Shown one piece after another: positions 34,337 through 43,389 of a DNA stretch of 64,000 nucleotides; the first letter of the stretch is position 1, and every line of letters begins with the position of its first letter. The stretch spans positions 1,054,001-1,118,000 of the forward strand of contig RBKR01000002.1 in the NCBI GenBank assembly GCA_004835665.1. The letters run 5' to 3'. The notes below the pieces were generated by a model that did not search any database, was not told the origin of the DNA, and worked only from the letters and a program-made list of their open reading frames with translations. A program made the position numbers and the translations under genes. This DNA is from Phoma sp. XZ068. Taxonomy: Eukaryota > Ascomycota > Dothideomycetes > Pleosporales > Didymellaceae.

Positions 34337-37300
34337 ATGTCAGAAGCCACCGTTGAGCATCAGTACTTTGAGCACTTGGCTGAGTACCAGGTAGCAGTGT
34401 GCAAGGAGTGCCGGTACGCAGTATGGCCGGACCAGATCGAGAGCCACTTGCAGAAGCAACACAAGAGGCCGCCAAAAAACGTTAGAGCTGTAGGGGATGC
34501 CGTCCGTCAGTGGGCGGGCTTGCTACAGTACCCCAGCGAGTGGACGGTACCAGACAACAACGTGCAGCCCATCCCCCAGCTGCCAGTATACGACGACGGC
34601 TTGCTGTGCCAACTTGAGCCCGAAAAATGCCGGCACATTGCAAGAACCATCGACTCGATCAAAAAGCACTGGCGCAAAGACCACAACGGCTGGTCGCTGG
34701 GAAAAAGGCAAGGACGCCCCAGCCGAACTCGGGCAGGGGCGTTGCAAGCCCAGATGGAAGACGGCTGCAAGCGCGTACACTGCCAGCGACTTTTCGGCAG
34801 CCGGCACGGATCACAGTACTTCGAGGTGCGTCACAACCCAGACAGCGGTCCGCAACCCGTCCCCACAGAGGGCGAGGCGGCGTGGGCGCGCGTGGGCGAG
34901 GAGATGGCCAAGACGTGGGCCAACGTCGAGGACCGGGCGAAGACAACGATCGAAGACGGGGAGAAGGACGAGGCGGCCCCATGGCTGGAGCGGACTGGGT
35001 GGCTGCCGTACTTGAACAAACTGGATCGTCCCGAATTGCTGGCGAGCATTGAGGAGCCCAACATAGACCCGGAGAAGGACGAGGAACCCGTCGAGGCTGC
35101 AATTTGGAACGCCATGGACGGACTGGCCCGCGTGAGCCAGGCGTCGGTCATCGAACGGACGGGCATATTCGTGCGTATGGAGGCGATCCGGACAGAGAAG
35201 CATCAGACCAGGTACACGCCGCTGCAGGCGTACATGGACGACAAGTCGATCAAAGAGCGATCACGCCCGTGGAAGCAGATACTGATGTTTTTTGCACGGA
35301 CGCAGAGGGAGCACCGTTGGAAGAGCCCCAAGTACCGCTTCACACAGCAGCAGCGCGAGGCGTGGGAGGCATTGATCGAGCAGGCAGAGAGAGACGTAGG
35401 TGGGGTAGAGATGGGGGTAGCCGACGAGGACCAGAACGAGGACGGGGAGGACGAGGAGGACGAGATGATGATCGATGAGCTGGACGACGAGCAGGACCCG
35501 TCCGAACGCGACAATGAGCCCGAGCACGCGAAGCTGGGGCCGGTCGAAAAAGCGTGCTTGGACTTTTGCATGGCGCTGCTCAAACAGACCATCCGCCGCA
35601 AGGAGTACGACTGCGCGCTGGTGTGCGCGTTGGCTGTGCTTGGCGTCAAGGAGGACGGTTGGAAGGGCCCCGAGCTGTACCCGCCGATCTTGTCGTCCGT
35701 GATCAAAATCACCCGTTTCATGGTCGTGCAGCACGCACTGGAGCTGTCCGAGCCGTTTGAAGAGGAGGTGTTCGACGACGACAGCGCGTACGGGGGGAGC
35801 GACAGCGGCAGCAGTCCCCCCAGCCCGCGTCGACCAAAAGGCTGCTTGGAGTTTGTGCAGCAGATGATGGACAGCTTCATGGTGCGAGGCAGCCACAGCC
35901 CGATGCAGTGGATGCTCGACTTACGCACGTACGGGCTGAAGGTGCACTACAACACCACGTCGCGTGGCCACGTCGAGTGGATGGGGAAGGATGAGCTGCT
36001 GTACAAGAACTTGCACTTCACCATGGCCCAGTTCCGCGGGATGGTGCACGGTATGCAGGCGGAGGCTAAGCGGCTACTGGTGGAGGAGTTGCTGTTTTGC
36101 GGCAAGCAGACAGCAGGCCAAGTGCCCCAGATCCCGTGGGAGCAGCTGCGCGACAACCCGACCGATGAGCGGCCAGGGTGGAACTTTTTGAAAGACCACC
36201 GCACGCGCATGCCCGTAGATGGGGAGAAGTGGTTGTTTGAGCGCGCGGGGCAGGACGCCAACGTCAGGGAAAGGTTCATCAAGCCAGGAAGCCGTTCAGG
36301 CATCGACCGGAAAGAGGTGGAGCGGTACATGGATCGAGTGATTGCGTTTCGAGAGAAGCTGGCCGCGTTGGTGCACATGGCAGAAGGGCAACCCGCAAGG
36401 TGGCCAGAGCTGGGCAGCGTTCGACACAGCAACACCATCAAGGGGGGCCACCGAAACATTTTCATCGAGGACGGCATGGTCGCGTTCGTTACGCGGTATC
36501 ACAAAGGGTATGCCGTGAGCGGCGATGTCAAGATCATCCACCGGTACTTGCCGCGCGAGGTGGGCGAGCTGGTGGTGTATTACATGTGGTTGGTGTTGCC
36601 GTTCCAGCAGCGGTTGGAGGCGATGGTGTGGGAGAAGGAGGCGATATCATCGCACATGTGGCCAGCCGACCCCAGCGGACGGAAGTGGACAAGCGACCGA
36701 TTTCGGGAAATATTGAAGCGTGAAAGCAGAGTAGGTTTAAAGCAAGAGTTGACGATTGCAGCATACCGTGAGATTGCCATCGGCATCAGCCGGAGGTTTT
36801 TGCGGCCATCGTCGGCATTTCGAGCAGAGGAGGCAGAGGAGAACGAGGAGTGGAACGAGGAGAATATGCTCGCCACCATCCAGGACGAGCAGGCCGGCCA
36901 CAGCGCGCACGTAGCCGGCATGGTATACGCGCGCGGGATCATGGAGATGGCAGGCGTCACAGCAGACAGGCGGCAGTTGTTCCGCAACTCGAGCACCGAT
37001 TGGCACCGGTTTTTGGGTTTCCAGTCCGCCGTAGACGCAGTGGCAGACGTCAAGAAGCGGAAGAAGGCGCCGTTCGAGAGCGAGGCGGACGAGGCAAGGA
37101 TAGAGAGGCTGGAGCGGCTGAGGAAGATGGACCCGGCAGCGCAACTCCAGCGAATGAAGGGCAAGAAAGCAAAGTTCAGAGGCGTGCAGAAGGAGGCCAT
37201 CGAGGCGATCATTGCCGGCGAGAGCCCCGTCGTGGCCGTGATGCCGACTGGCGCAGGCAAGAGCATGTTGTTTATGTTGCCGGGGTGGGCAGAGCAAGGT

Positions 37301-38998
37301 GGAACGACGGTCGTCGTCGTGCCGTTGGTTTCGCTGCGTGGAGACATGATGCGGCGGTGCAAGGAGCTGGGGATATCGTGCGCCGAGTGGGAGAGTCGCT
37401 GCCCGCCCGACGCAGCAGCCATCGTGTTCGTAACGCCCGAGTCGGCCGTGGGAGAAGCGTTCGCGACATTTTTGAACCGGCTGCGAGCGACGCGGCAGCT
37501 GGACCGTATCGTGATCGACGAGTGTCACATTGTGTTGAACCGTCGATACACATTCCGCAAGCAGATGCAACAGCTCGGCAGGCTGGCAGCAGCCGAGACG
37601 CAGATGGTGCTGTTGACAGCAACGTTGCCGCCGACCGAAGAAGACGAGCTGTATCGACGGATGCATTACCAGCGAGGGCAGGTCAAGATGTTCAGACAAC
37701 CGACCACAAGGACGAACGTGGCGTATCAGACCATCAAGATCAGCCGGTCCGTGAAGAAGAAGGACGTCGAGTCGATGGTCATCAAGACAGTGTGGCAGAA
37801 AATGCGGAAGTACAGGACAGGCAAGCTCATCGTGTACGGCAATTCGAAGCCGAAGGTGAAGGCGTTGGCAGAGCAATTAGATTGTCACGCGTATCACGCG
37901 GATGCCGTGGGCAAGGCGAGCATGTTAGCGGACTTCATGGCAGGCAAGCAGCGCGTGATCGTGGCAACGAGCGCGTTGGGAATGGGCGTGGACATACCGG
38001 ATGTACGGTGCATCATTCACATCGATTGGCCGTTCACCATGTTGGATTACGCACAGGAGAGCGGCAGGGCAGGCCGGGACGGGTTGCGAAGCGAGGCGGT
38101 TTTGATCGTTCAGGATGGGAAACAACGCACCGAAGACAACGAGACAGAAGCCGAGCGGCAGTTGGTGAGGGAGTATGTTGAAGGTGGTGAGAGCGGGGCG
38201 GCTAGCTGCAGGAGGGAGGTGTTGGACGGGTATTTGGATGGGAGGAAGGATCGAGCAGGGTGTAGAGAGGAGGACAACGAGGAGATGTGCGACGTGTGCC
38301 GAGGGATAGATGGGCAGTTGGAGGAGGTGGTTGAAGAAGAAACAGAAGAAGAGAGCGAGACAGACGACAACAGTAACGATGGAGAAGAAATGGACGTCGT
38401 CGAAGCGGAGCGGGAAGAGATGCGGCGGGTGTTTCAACAGCAGGAGCAGGCGCGCCGGGGGCCGTGGCAGACGTTGACTGAGCATCGACAGCAGGAGTTT
38501 GCCGACGTAGAGTGGGTGCGCAGGCAGTTGGCGTGGTGGGCGAATCGCTGCGGGATTTGCGAGGGAGCAGGCGATCCACAGAGCGGACACGACATACGGC
38601 AGTGTTGGAGGGCAGAAAGCAAAACAGCGAAGGAGATGGTACAGAAGATAGACGACCAGGTTCGGTTCCACATGTTTTCAGGTTGCTTCCCGTGTGGTGG
38701 CGTACCGCAGGAAATTTGCAACAGCTGGGAGCCGAACGAGAAAGGGAAGTATCGAAGGGTAGGGGGAGGGACTTGTCAATACAGCGGGGTGTTGAGCGCA
38801 GGATTAACAGGCATAGTATTCGGTTACACGGAGGCAAACGCCCGATGGCAGGCCCGATTAGCGGAGTTTGGGGTGGACGATGCAGGACCGGGTAGGATGT
38901 TAATCGAATATTTAGGGAAGAAGCAGCCGCTGGACAACGTGGAGAGCAACAACTTGGTAAAGGAGTTTTGTTGGATTACACGGCTGTTGGCTGAGTAG
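34337..38998 (+). CDS. RecQ-type telomere-linked helicase with N-terminal OrsD-like region
   Basis: 1,553 aa in a single exon; ATG 34,337 is the first in a frame that is open further upstream. The N terminus has a C2H2-like finger (Cys22, Cys25, His37, His42) and a long region resembling the OrsD/DUF3505 type found fused to fungal RecQ helicases, with a Glu/Asp-rich stretch near residues 370-395. The helicase core follows: Walker A G-A-G-K-S near 970-975, D-E-C-H near 1060, T-A-T-L near 1094 and motif VI Q-E-S-G-R-A-G-R-D-G near 1238. Behind it are a Cys cluster (C-D-V-C near 1317) and a second Cys/Trp-rich C-terminal region. The family (TLH) occurs next to telomeres in many fungi and is thought to aid telomere recombination or maintenance. 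It is transcribed towards the TTAGGG array 3.9 kb away. Confidence 0.9.
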   Translation: MSEATVEHQYFEHLAEYQVAVCKECRYAVWPDQIESHLQKQHKRPPKNVRAVGDAVRQWAGLLQYPSEWTVPDNNVQPIPQLPVYDDGLLCQLEPEKCRHIARTIDSIKKHWRKDHNGWSLGKRQGRPSRTRAGALQAQMEDGCKRVHCQRLFGSRHGSQYFEVRHNPDSGPQPVPTEGEAAWARVGEEMAKTWANVEDRAKTTIEDGEKDEAAPWLERTGWLPYLNKLDRPELLASIEEPNIDPEKDEEPVEAAIWNAMDGLARVSQASVIERTGIFVRMEAIRTEKHQTRYTPLQAYMDDKSIKERSRPWKQILMFFARTQREHRWKSPKYRFTQQQREAWEALIEQAERDVGGVEMGVADEDQNEDGEDEEDEMMIDELDDEQDPSERDNEPEHAKLGPVEKACLDFCMALLKQTIRRKEYDCALVCALAVLGVKEDGWKGPELYPPILSSVIKITRFMVVQHALELSEPFEEEVFDDDSAYGGSDSGSSPPSPRRPKGCLEFVQQMMDSFMVRGSHSPMQWMLDLRTYGLKVHYNTTSRGHVEWMGKDELLYKNLHFTMAQFRGMVHGMQAEAKRLLVEELLFCGKQTAGQVPQIPWEQLRDNPTDERPGWNFLKDHRTRMPVDGEKWLFERAGQDANVRERFIKPGSRSGIDRKEVERYMDRVIAFREKLAALVHMAEGQPARWPELGSVRHSNTIKGGHRNIFIEDGMVAFVTRYHKGYAVSGDVKIIHRYLPREVGELVVYYMWLVLPFQQRLEAMVWEKEAISSHMWPADPSGRKWTSDRFREILKRESRVGLKQELTIAAYREIAIGISRRFLRPSSAFRAEEAEENEEWNEENMLATIQDEQAGHSAHVAGMVYARGIMEMAGVTADRRQLFRNSSTDWHRFLGFQSAVDAVADVKKRKKAPFESEADEARIERLERLRKMDPAAQLQRMKGKKAKFRGVQKEAIEAIIAGESPVVAVMPTGAGKSMLFMLPGWAEQGGTTVVVVPLVSLRGDMMRRCKELGISCAEWESRCPPDAAAIVFVTPESAVGEAFATFLNRLRATRQLDRIVIDECHIVLNRRYTFRKQMQQLGRLAAAETQMVLLTATLPPTEEDELYRRMHYQRGQVKMFRQPTTRTNVAYQTIKISRSVKKKDVESMVIKTVWQKMRKYRTGKLIVYGNSKPKVKALAEQLDCHAYHADAVGKASMLADFMAGKQRVIVATSALGMGVDIPDVRCIIHIDWPFTMLDYAQESGRAGRDGLRSEAVLIVQDGKQRTEDNETEAERQLVREYVEGGESGAASCRREVLDGYLDGRKDRAGCREEDNEEMCDVCRGIDGQLEEVVEEETEEESETDDNSNDGEEMDVVEAEREEMRRVFQQQEQARRGPWQTLTEHRQQEFADVEWVRRQLAWWANRCGICEGAGDPQSGHDIRQCWRAESKTAKEMVQKIDDQVRFHMFSGCFPCGGVPQEICNSWEPNEKGKYRRVGGGTCQYSGVLSAGLTGIVFGYTEANARWQARLAEFGVDDAGPGRMLIEYLGKKQPLDNVESNNLVKEFCWITRLLAE

Positions 38999-39925
38999 GC
39001 GCAGTAGTAGCAAATGAAAGATTTTCCGTTCGCGATTCGCTGTGCAGCAGAGTTTGGTTCGGGCCGGGACGCAAGTTGGGGTAGTGGAGTTTCGGTTGGG
39101 CCCGGACGCAAGTCAGGGTGGGGTTACCGGTGTTTACGGCACGCAGATTATCAACAAGACAGACAAAGAAGCTGAGTGTGTAGGGAGCGCAGACAACGCG
39201 CATACGAGCGCAGAGAGTGTGAGCAGAGAGGGCAGTAGAGACAAGAGGAGGTGTTAGAGCTTGCAGTCAGGCCAGGACGCAAGTCAAGATTGAGATAGGG
39301 TTATACGTGGTTTGGTCAAGCGGGCAACAGCATACAGCATTGTAAAAGAACACAGCAGCCAGCAAGAGGTGCCCACCAACCCGAGTGGTTCCCCAAGTGG
39401 TTCCCCAAGTAGTTCCCCACGTGGTTCCCCAAGTAGCGCGCCACCCCAAGTGGTCCGAAAGTAGTCCCACCAGCCCAAGTGGCCCGAAAGTGGTCCCCCG
39501 CCCAACCAAGTGAGTCCACATCAGTGACGCCAAATTAGTAAGAGCCGATTATTTAAGAAAAACCAACAGCCAAGAAAGAGCGCGCAACCCAAGAAGAGCC
39601 CACAATCCAGGCAGAGCACCCGAAACCAAGTGAGTCCCCAACCCAAAGCACCCGTTTGTATTGAAAAGAAAGCGCAGGATCAAGACAGCGAAAATTTGGG
39701 AAAAGTAAGATGCGGAGAGGAGGCATTTGAAAAGGTCACCAGGGGGTTTAGGCAGATGGATCGGGATGGGGACAACATGTAAAAAGGTGTTTTGGGCGTT
39801 TAGAGAGGATTGTCACAAGATAGAACAGAAGCTAGGGGAAGTTTGGCAAACCCGATTGTGGTGCCGCAGCCAGAAAGGCATTCCCAAGCCCGTAGATGCC
39901 GTAGTGCGTGAGAGAAGGGTGGACA
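38999..39925. repeat. subtelomeric DNA with telomere-seeded and GGTTCCCC repeats
   Basis: A motif of the form GGACGCAAGTCAGGGT, followed by TTA-containing sequence, recurs at about 39,066, 39,104 and 39,272. At 39,383-39,440 an AGTGGTTCCCCA unit is repeated four times. Short frames here have repeat-derived composition and are not taken as genes. Confidence 0.65.
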
Positions 39926-40770
39926 GTGGGCCCGCCAGGTGTCACACGAGAGCGAAGAGGCAGGTGCAGAGTTGGTTGGAGGAGCGGATGCAGGTTAGGG
40001 TTAGGGTTACCGGTATTTGGGGCAAGCCGACAAAGGAACAGAGGCCCGTAGAGAGACCCGTAGCCCGTGGAGGTGCCCCCGAACGCGTAGAAAGACAGGC
40101 AACAGGCAGGAAACAGCCGCAACCCGCGAAGATGCCCCCGAACCGGTGAAGAGACCGGTAATGCGAGGGTAAGAGAGAGAAGGGGGGGTGGGCGGTGGGC
40201 CCGTGGCAAGGTATCAGAGGGGGTAGAGACAAAAGGGCGGGCGGTAGGCCCGTAGAGAGGTATCAGAGGGACGAAGAGGGGTTGGCGGTGGGCCCCGTCA
40301 GGGCAGAAAAACAAGGCGAAGACCCGTAGGTGATTAGAGGGCTAAGAAGTGTTAAGGAGTGCGAGGAGAAGGGTTAGAGAGAAAGGGGATTGCGGTGGGC
40401 CCCGTTCAAGACAGAAGAGCAGGGCGAAGACCCGTTAGCGAGTGTGAAGATGTAAGAATGTAGGGGTGGGCGGTGGGCCCGTCAGGTGTCACAAAGCAGG
40501 CGGGCGGGGCGGTAGAGGATGAAGGAGAAAGAGGGGAGGTGGGTGGGGCCGTGATAAGGTATCACGAGCCGAGGGTGAGGGAGGCAAGAAGGGAGAAGAG
40601 AGTCGTTGAGGAGAAGGCAGAAGAGGGCGGGCGATGGGCCCGTCAGGTGTCACAGAGAAGCCGAGCGCAGCGGTGAAGTAGAAGGGGTGGGCGGAAGGCC
40701 CGTGGGGAGGCACAAGAAGCGCCGCGGTTGAGAAAAGAGAAGAGGCAGGCGACGAAGTCGTGGTGAGGTA
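39926..40770. repeat. degenerate minisatellite with GGGCCCGT core
   Basis: A GCGGTGGGCCCGTCAGGTGTCAC-like unit, which includes a GGGCCC palindrome, recurs at least eight times with variable spacing (about 39,926; 40,189; 40,240; 40,285; 40,393; 40,470; 40,630; 40,690). Variants recur at 42,541 and 42,603. A telomere seed (two and a half TTAGGG units) lies at 39,993-40,009. Confidence 0.65.
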
Positions 40771-42390
40771 TTACCGAGAGGTCCGCAACCCGTGAAGAGG
40801 CCCCCGTAACCCGTGCGATAGTGACATGTAAAAGAGGGTGCAGCAGATACCCGTCCGAGTGGCAGGAGCCCGTAGAAAGGCCCCGGAGGCGCAAAGAGCG
40901 TAACGTAGAGCGGTTCAAGAGCGCAGCAAGGGTAGGAAAGAGCGAAGTAAAGAAGAAAAGAGCGGCAACCGGTAGCTGAGGGTAGGACGCAGGTAGAGGG
41001 TAGGACGCAGTTACAAGGCCCCGCAAGCCGAGGAGGTTTGCGGTCAGTAGCAGACAGCAGGGATCACATCATCAAGGCGTCAGGGAGGGCAAGAAGAGAA
41101 GTAGAAGGTAGAGGGTGAGCGGAGAGCCGGCAAGGTGTTTACAGCGTGAAGTTGGGTTCAGGGCCGGACGCAAGTCAGGGTTAGGGTTATCCGTATTTGG
41201 GGAAAGTAGACAACAGGACAGAAGCAAACGCGGAGGCCGAAACCCGGATCCCGTTAGCCGTTATCCGTTTCGGCAGTCCGCAAGCGCAAACCGTTGAATT
41301 CAAGGAAAGTTCAAAAGTTCAGCAGCTCAAAAGTTCAGCAGTTCAAAAGTTGAAAAGTTCAAAAGTTCAAGAAGTTCAAGAAGTTCAAGAAAAGTCAAGT
41401 TCAAGGAAAGTTCGAGAAGAGAGAAAAGATAAGCAGAGGAAAGGGAGTAAAGAAGAGAGTTGAAGTTAAAAGATCAAAGAAAGCGGGTGGGTAAGAGGGC
41501 GTAAAATTGAAAAGAAACGTTAAAGGTAAAAAGAAAAAATAAGCAGTTTAGTAGTTTAGAGAAATCAGTAAAGAGAAGAAAAAAGGATTAGAGAACACAG
41601 TAGAAAGGATTTGAAAGATTTTTTTCAAAGATAAAGAGAGTTTCAAAGAAGAGTTAGCAAGTAAGTGTTGAGAAATAAATAATAACAAAGAAAAGAGGTA
41701 AAGTTATAGGAAAGAAGTAAAGAGGAATAAGAAAAGAAATAGAAATACACAGGCAAACAGAAGAAACAAGTAGTTTAGTAGTTATAAAAAAAAATCAAGG
41801 GAAGATGAAAAAGTTAAAGAGTTACAAAACGTGTTTAATAGAGAGAAGGCAAGGTAGAAACAAAGCAAGAAGGGGGATTAATGGTTTCAAAAGAAAGTTG
41901 ACAAGAATAAGCAGGGGTTAAAGTAGCAAAAGAGGATAGAAGAGAGTGTTTTAAAGGAGGTGAAAGAAAGAAGATAAAGAAAGTAGTAAAGAAAAGAGAG
42001 GAAAGATTGAAATGAAAAAGATAGAGGGAGAATTAGGACAGAGGTAAAAGAGAAAGAAAAAAGGTTAGTTAAGAAAAGGGTGAGGGTAGAGACAATAGTA
42101 AGAGTAAGAAAGAAAAGAAGAATAAGTAGAATAAGTAGAAAAGAGATTCAGATTAGAATAGATTTAGAGATACAAAAGAAAGAAAGTGCAAAGTATTGTC
42201 AAAAAGTAGTAGGAAAAGAAGAGCGGGGTTAGGGTTTTATAGTTATAAGGAAAAAGAGATAAGAAGAAAGGAGGAAAGAAGTAATAAAGTAGATAAAAGA
42301 CAGAATAAAAAGAAGTACAAATAAGTTTAAGTAGGGGTAAAAAACACGGAAAGAAATACAAGCAGAGGCGAGTATAGATACAAAGAAAAG
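40771..42390. repeat. purine-rich subtelomeric tract
   Basis: The plus strand is strongly A/G-biased, most so from 41,286 to 42,390, where pyrimidines are rare. It starts with AGTTCAAA-type short repeats (41,306-41,400). Telomere-like GGTTAGGGTTA occurs at 41,178-41,189 and GGTTAGGG near 42,228. No coding sequence is supported. Confidence 0.7.
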
Positions 42391-42510
42391 GTGTAAACAA
42401 GTGAGGAGGTGTAAACAAGTGAGGAGGTGTAAACAAGTGAGGAGGTGTAAACAAGTGAGGAGGTGTAAACAAGTGAGGAGGTGTAAACAAATGAGGAGGT
42501 GTAAACAAGT
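42391..42510. repeat. 18 bp tandem repeat
   Basis: Unit GTGTAAACAAGTGAGGAG repeats at 42,391, 42,409, 42,427, 42,445, 42,463 and 42,481 (one base differs), with a partial seventh from 42,499. Confidence 0.95.
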
Positions 42511-42618
42511 AAAAAAGGTAGAAAAGAAAAGAAAGAGTAGGCAGTAGGCCCGTAGGGTGTTTAAAGAGAGCAGTTATTAGTTAGTTACAAGTAGGGGATG
42601 TGGGTGGGGAGCCCGTCC

Positions 42619-42914
42619 GAGGGTGAGGGAGAGAGAGAGAGAGAGAGAGAGTGAGAGTGAGGGTGAGGGAGAGAGTGAGAGTGAGAGTGAGGGTGAGAGA
42701 GAGAGTGAGAGAGAGAGTGAGAGTGAGGGTGAGAGAGAGAGTGAGAGAGAGAGTGAGAGTGAGAGTGAGAGTGAGGGTGAGAGAGAGAGTGAGAGTGAGG
42801 GTGAGGGAGAGAGTGAGAGAGAGAGTGAGAGTGAGGGTGAGGGAGAGAGTGAGGGTGAGAGAGAGAGTGAGGGTGAGGGAGAGAGAGAGAGTGAGAGAGA
42901 GAGAGTGAGAGAGA
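42619..42914. repeat. GAGA/GTGAGA purine satellite
   Basis: About 300 bp built only of GA, GTGA and GGGTGA steps, leading directly into the telomeric array. The long frames across it are repeat products. Confidence 0.95.
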
Positions 42915-42986
42915 GGGTTAGGGTTAGGGTTAGGGTTAGGGTTAGGGTTAGGGTTAGGGTTAGGTTAGGGTTAGGGTTAGGGGTTA
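42915..42986 (+). repeat. internal telomere array, about 11 TTAGGG units
   Basis: Units run TTAGGG left to right with one shortened unit (TTAGG) near 42,961 and one GGGG near 42,981. The orientation is that of a chromosome end lying to the right, yet sequence continues as a truncated LTR. Confidence 0.95.
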
Positions 42987-43389
42987 TAGTTGCCTAGTAA
43001 AACACTATAACAGCTATAGGTAATAATAAGGAGTATAGATATAATCTATCTGTCTTAAGAGTTAGGTTAAGATTCTAATAACAAAGTAGATTATTAGGTT
43101 AAATATAACTATAAGGGTTGTGTTCCTACGTGCTATATACTAGGAGTGTTCTATACTTATTCTATTGTTCTATAGTTATTCTAAAATAGTATATTATAGA
43201 ATATTATAGGATTCCTTAGGACGCTTATATATATTCTAAAGTAGCATTCTACTAAGTCCTTTAGAATAAGCAGGGTTGTTGTTATTAGTCCTTAATGCTA
43301 ACCTTCTTAAAGGCCTGCAGTTAACTCTTTAAGTGTTATTAATTCCCTTCCTTATCTTCTACTGTGCCCCTTTCCAAGGTTTATAACAC
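42987..43389. repeat. truncated LTR joined to the telomere array
   Basis: From about 42,992 the sequence matches the gypsy LTR from its 75th-80th base on (CCTAGTAAAACACTATAA...), in the orientation opposite to the element that follows. The LTR match fades by about 43,250; 43,250-43,389 is AT-rich with no assignment. Confidence 0.65.

Noticed and set aside
39727..41463. Several frames of 60-160 codons in the subtelomere
   Set aside because: Composition follows the purine-rich repeats, both strands are open alike, and no family features are seen.
42391..42510. CRISPR-like spaced repeat
   Set aside because: Units are directly adjacent without spacers and the genome is eukaryotic; a simple minisatellite.
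42623..42997. Long frames of Glu/Ser/Arg repeats
   Set aside because: Direct products of the GA/GTGA satellite and TTAGGG array in every frame; no gene.
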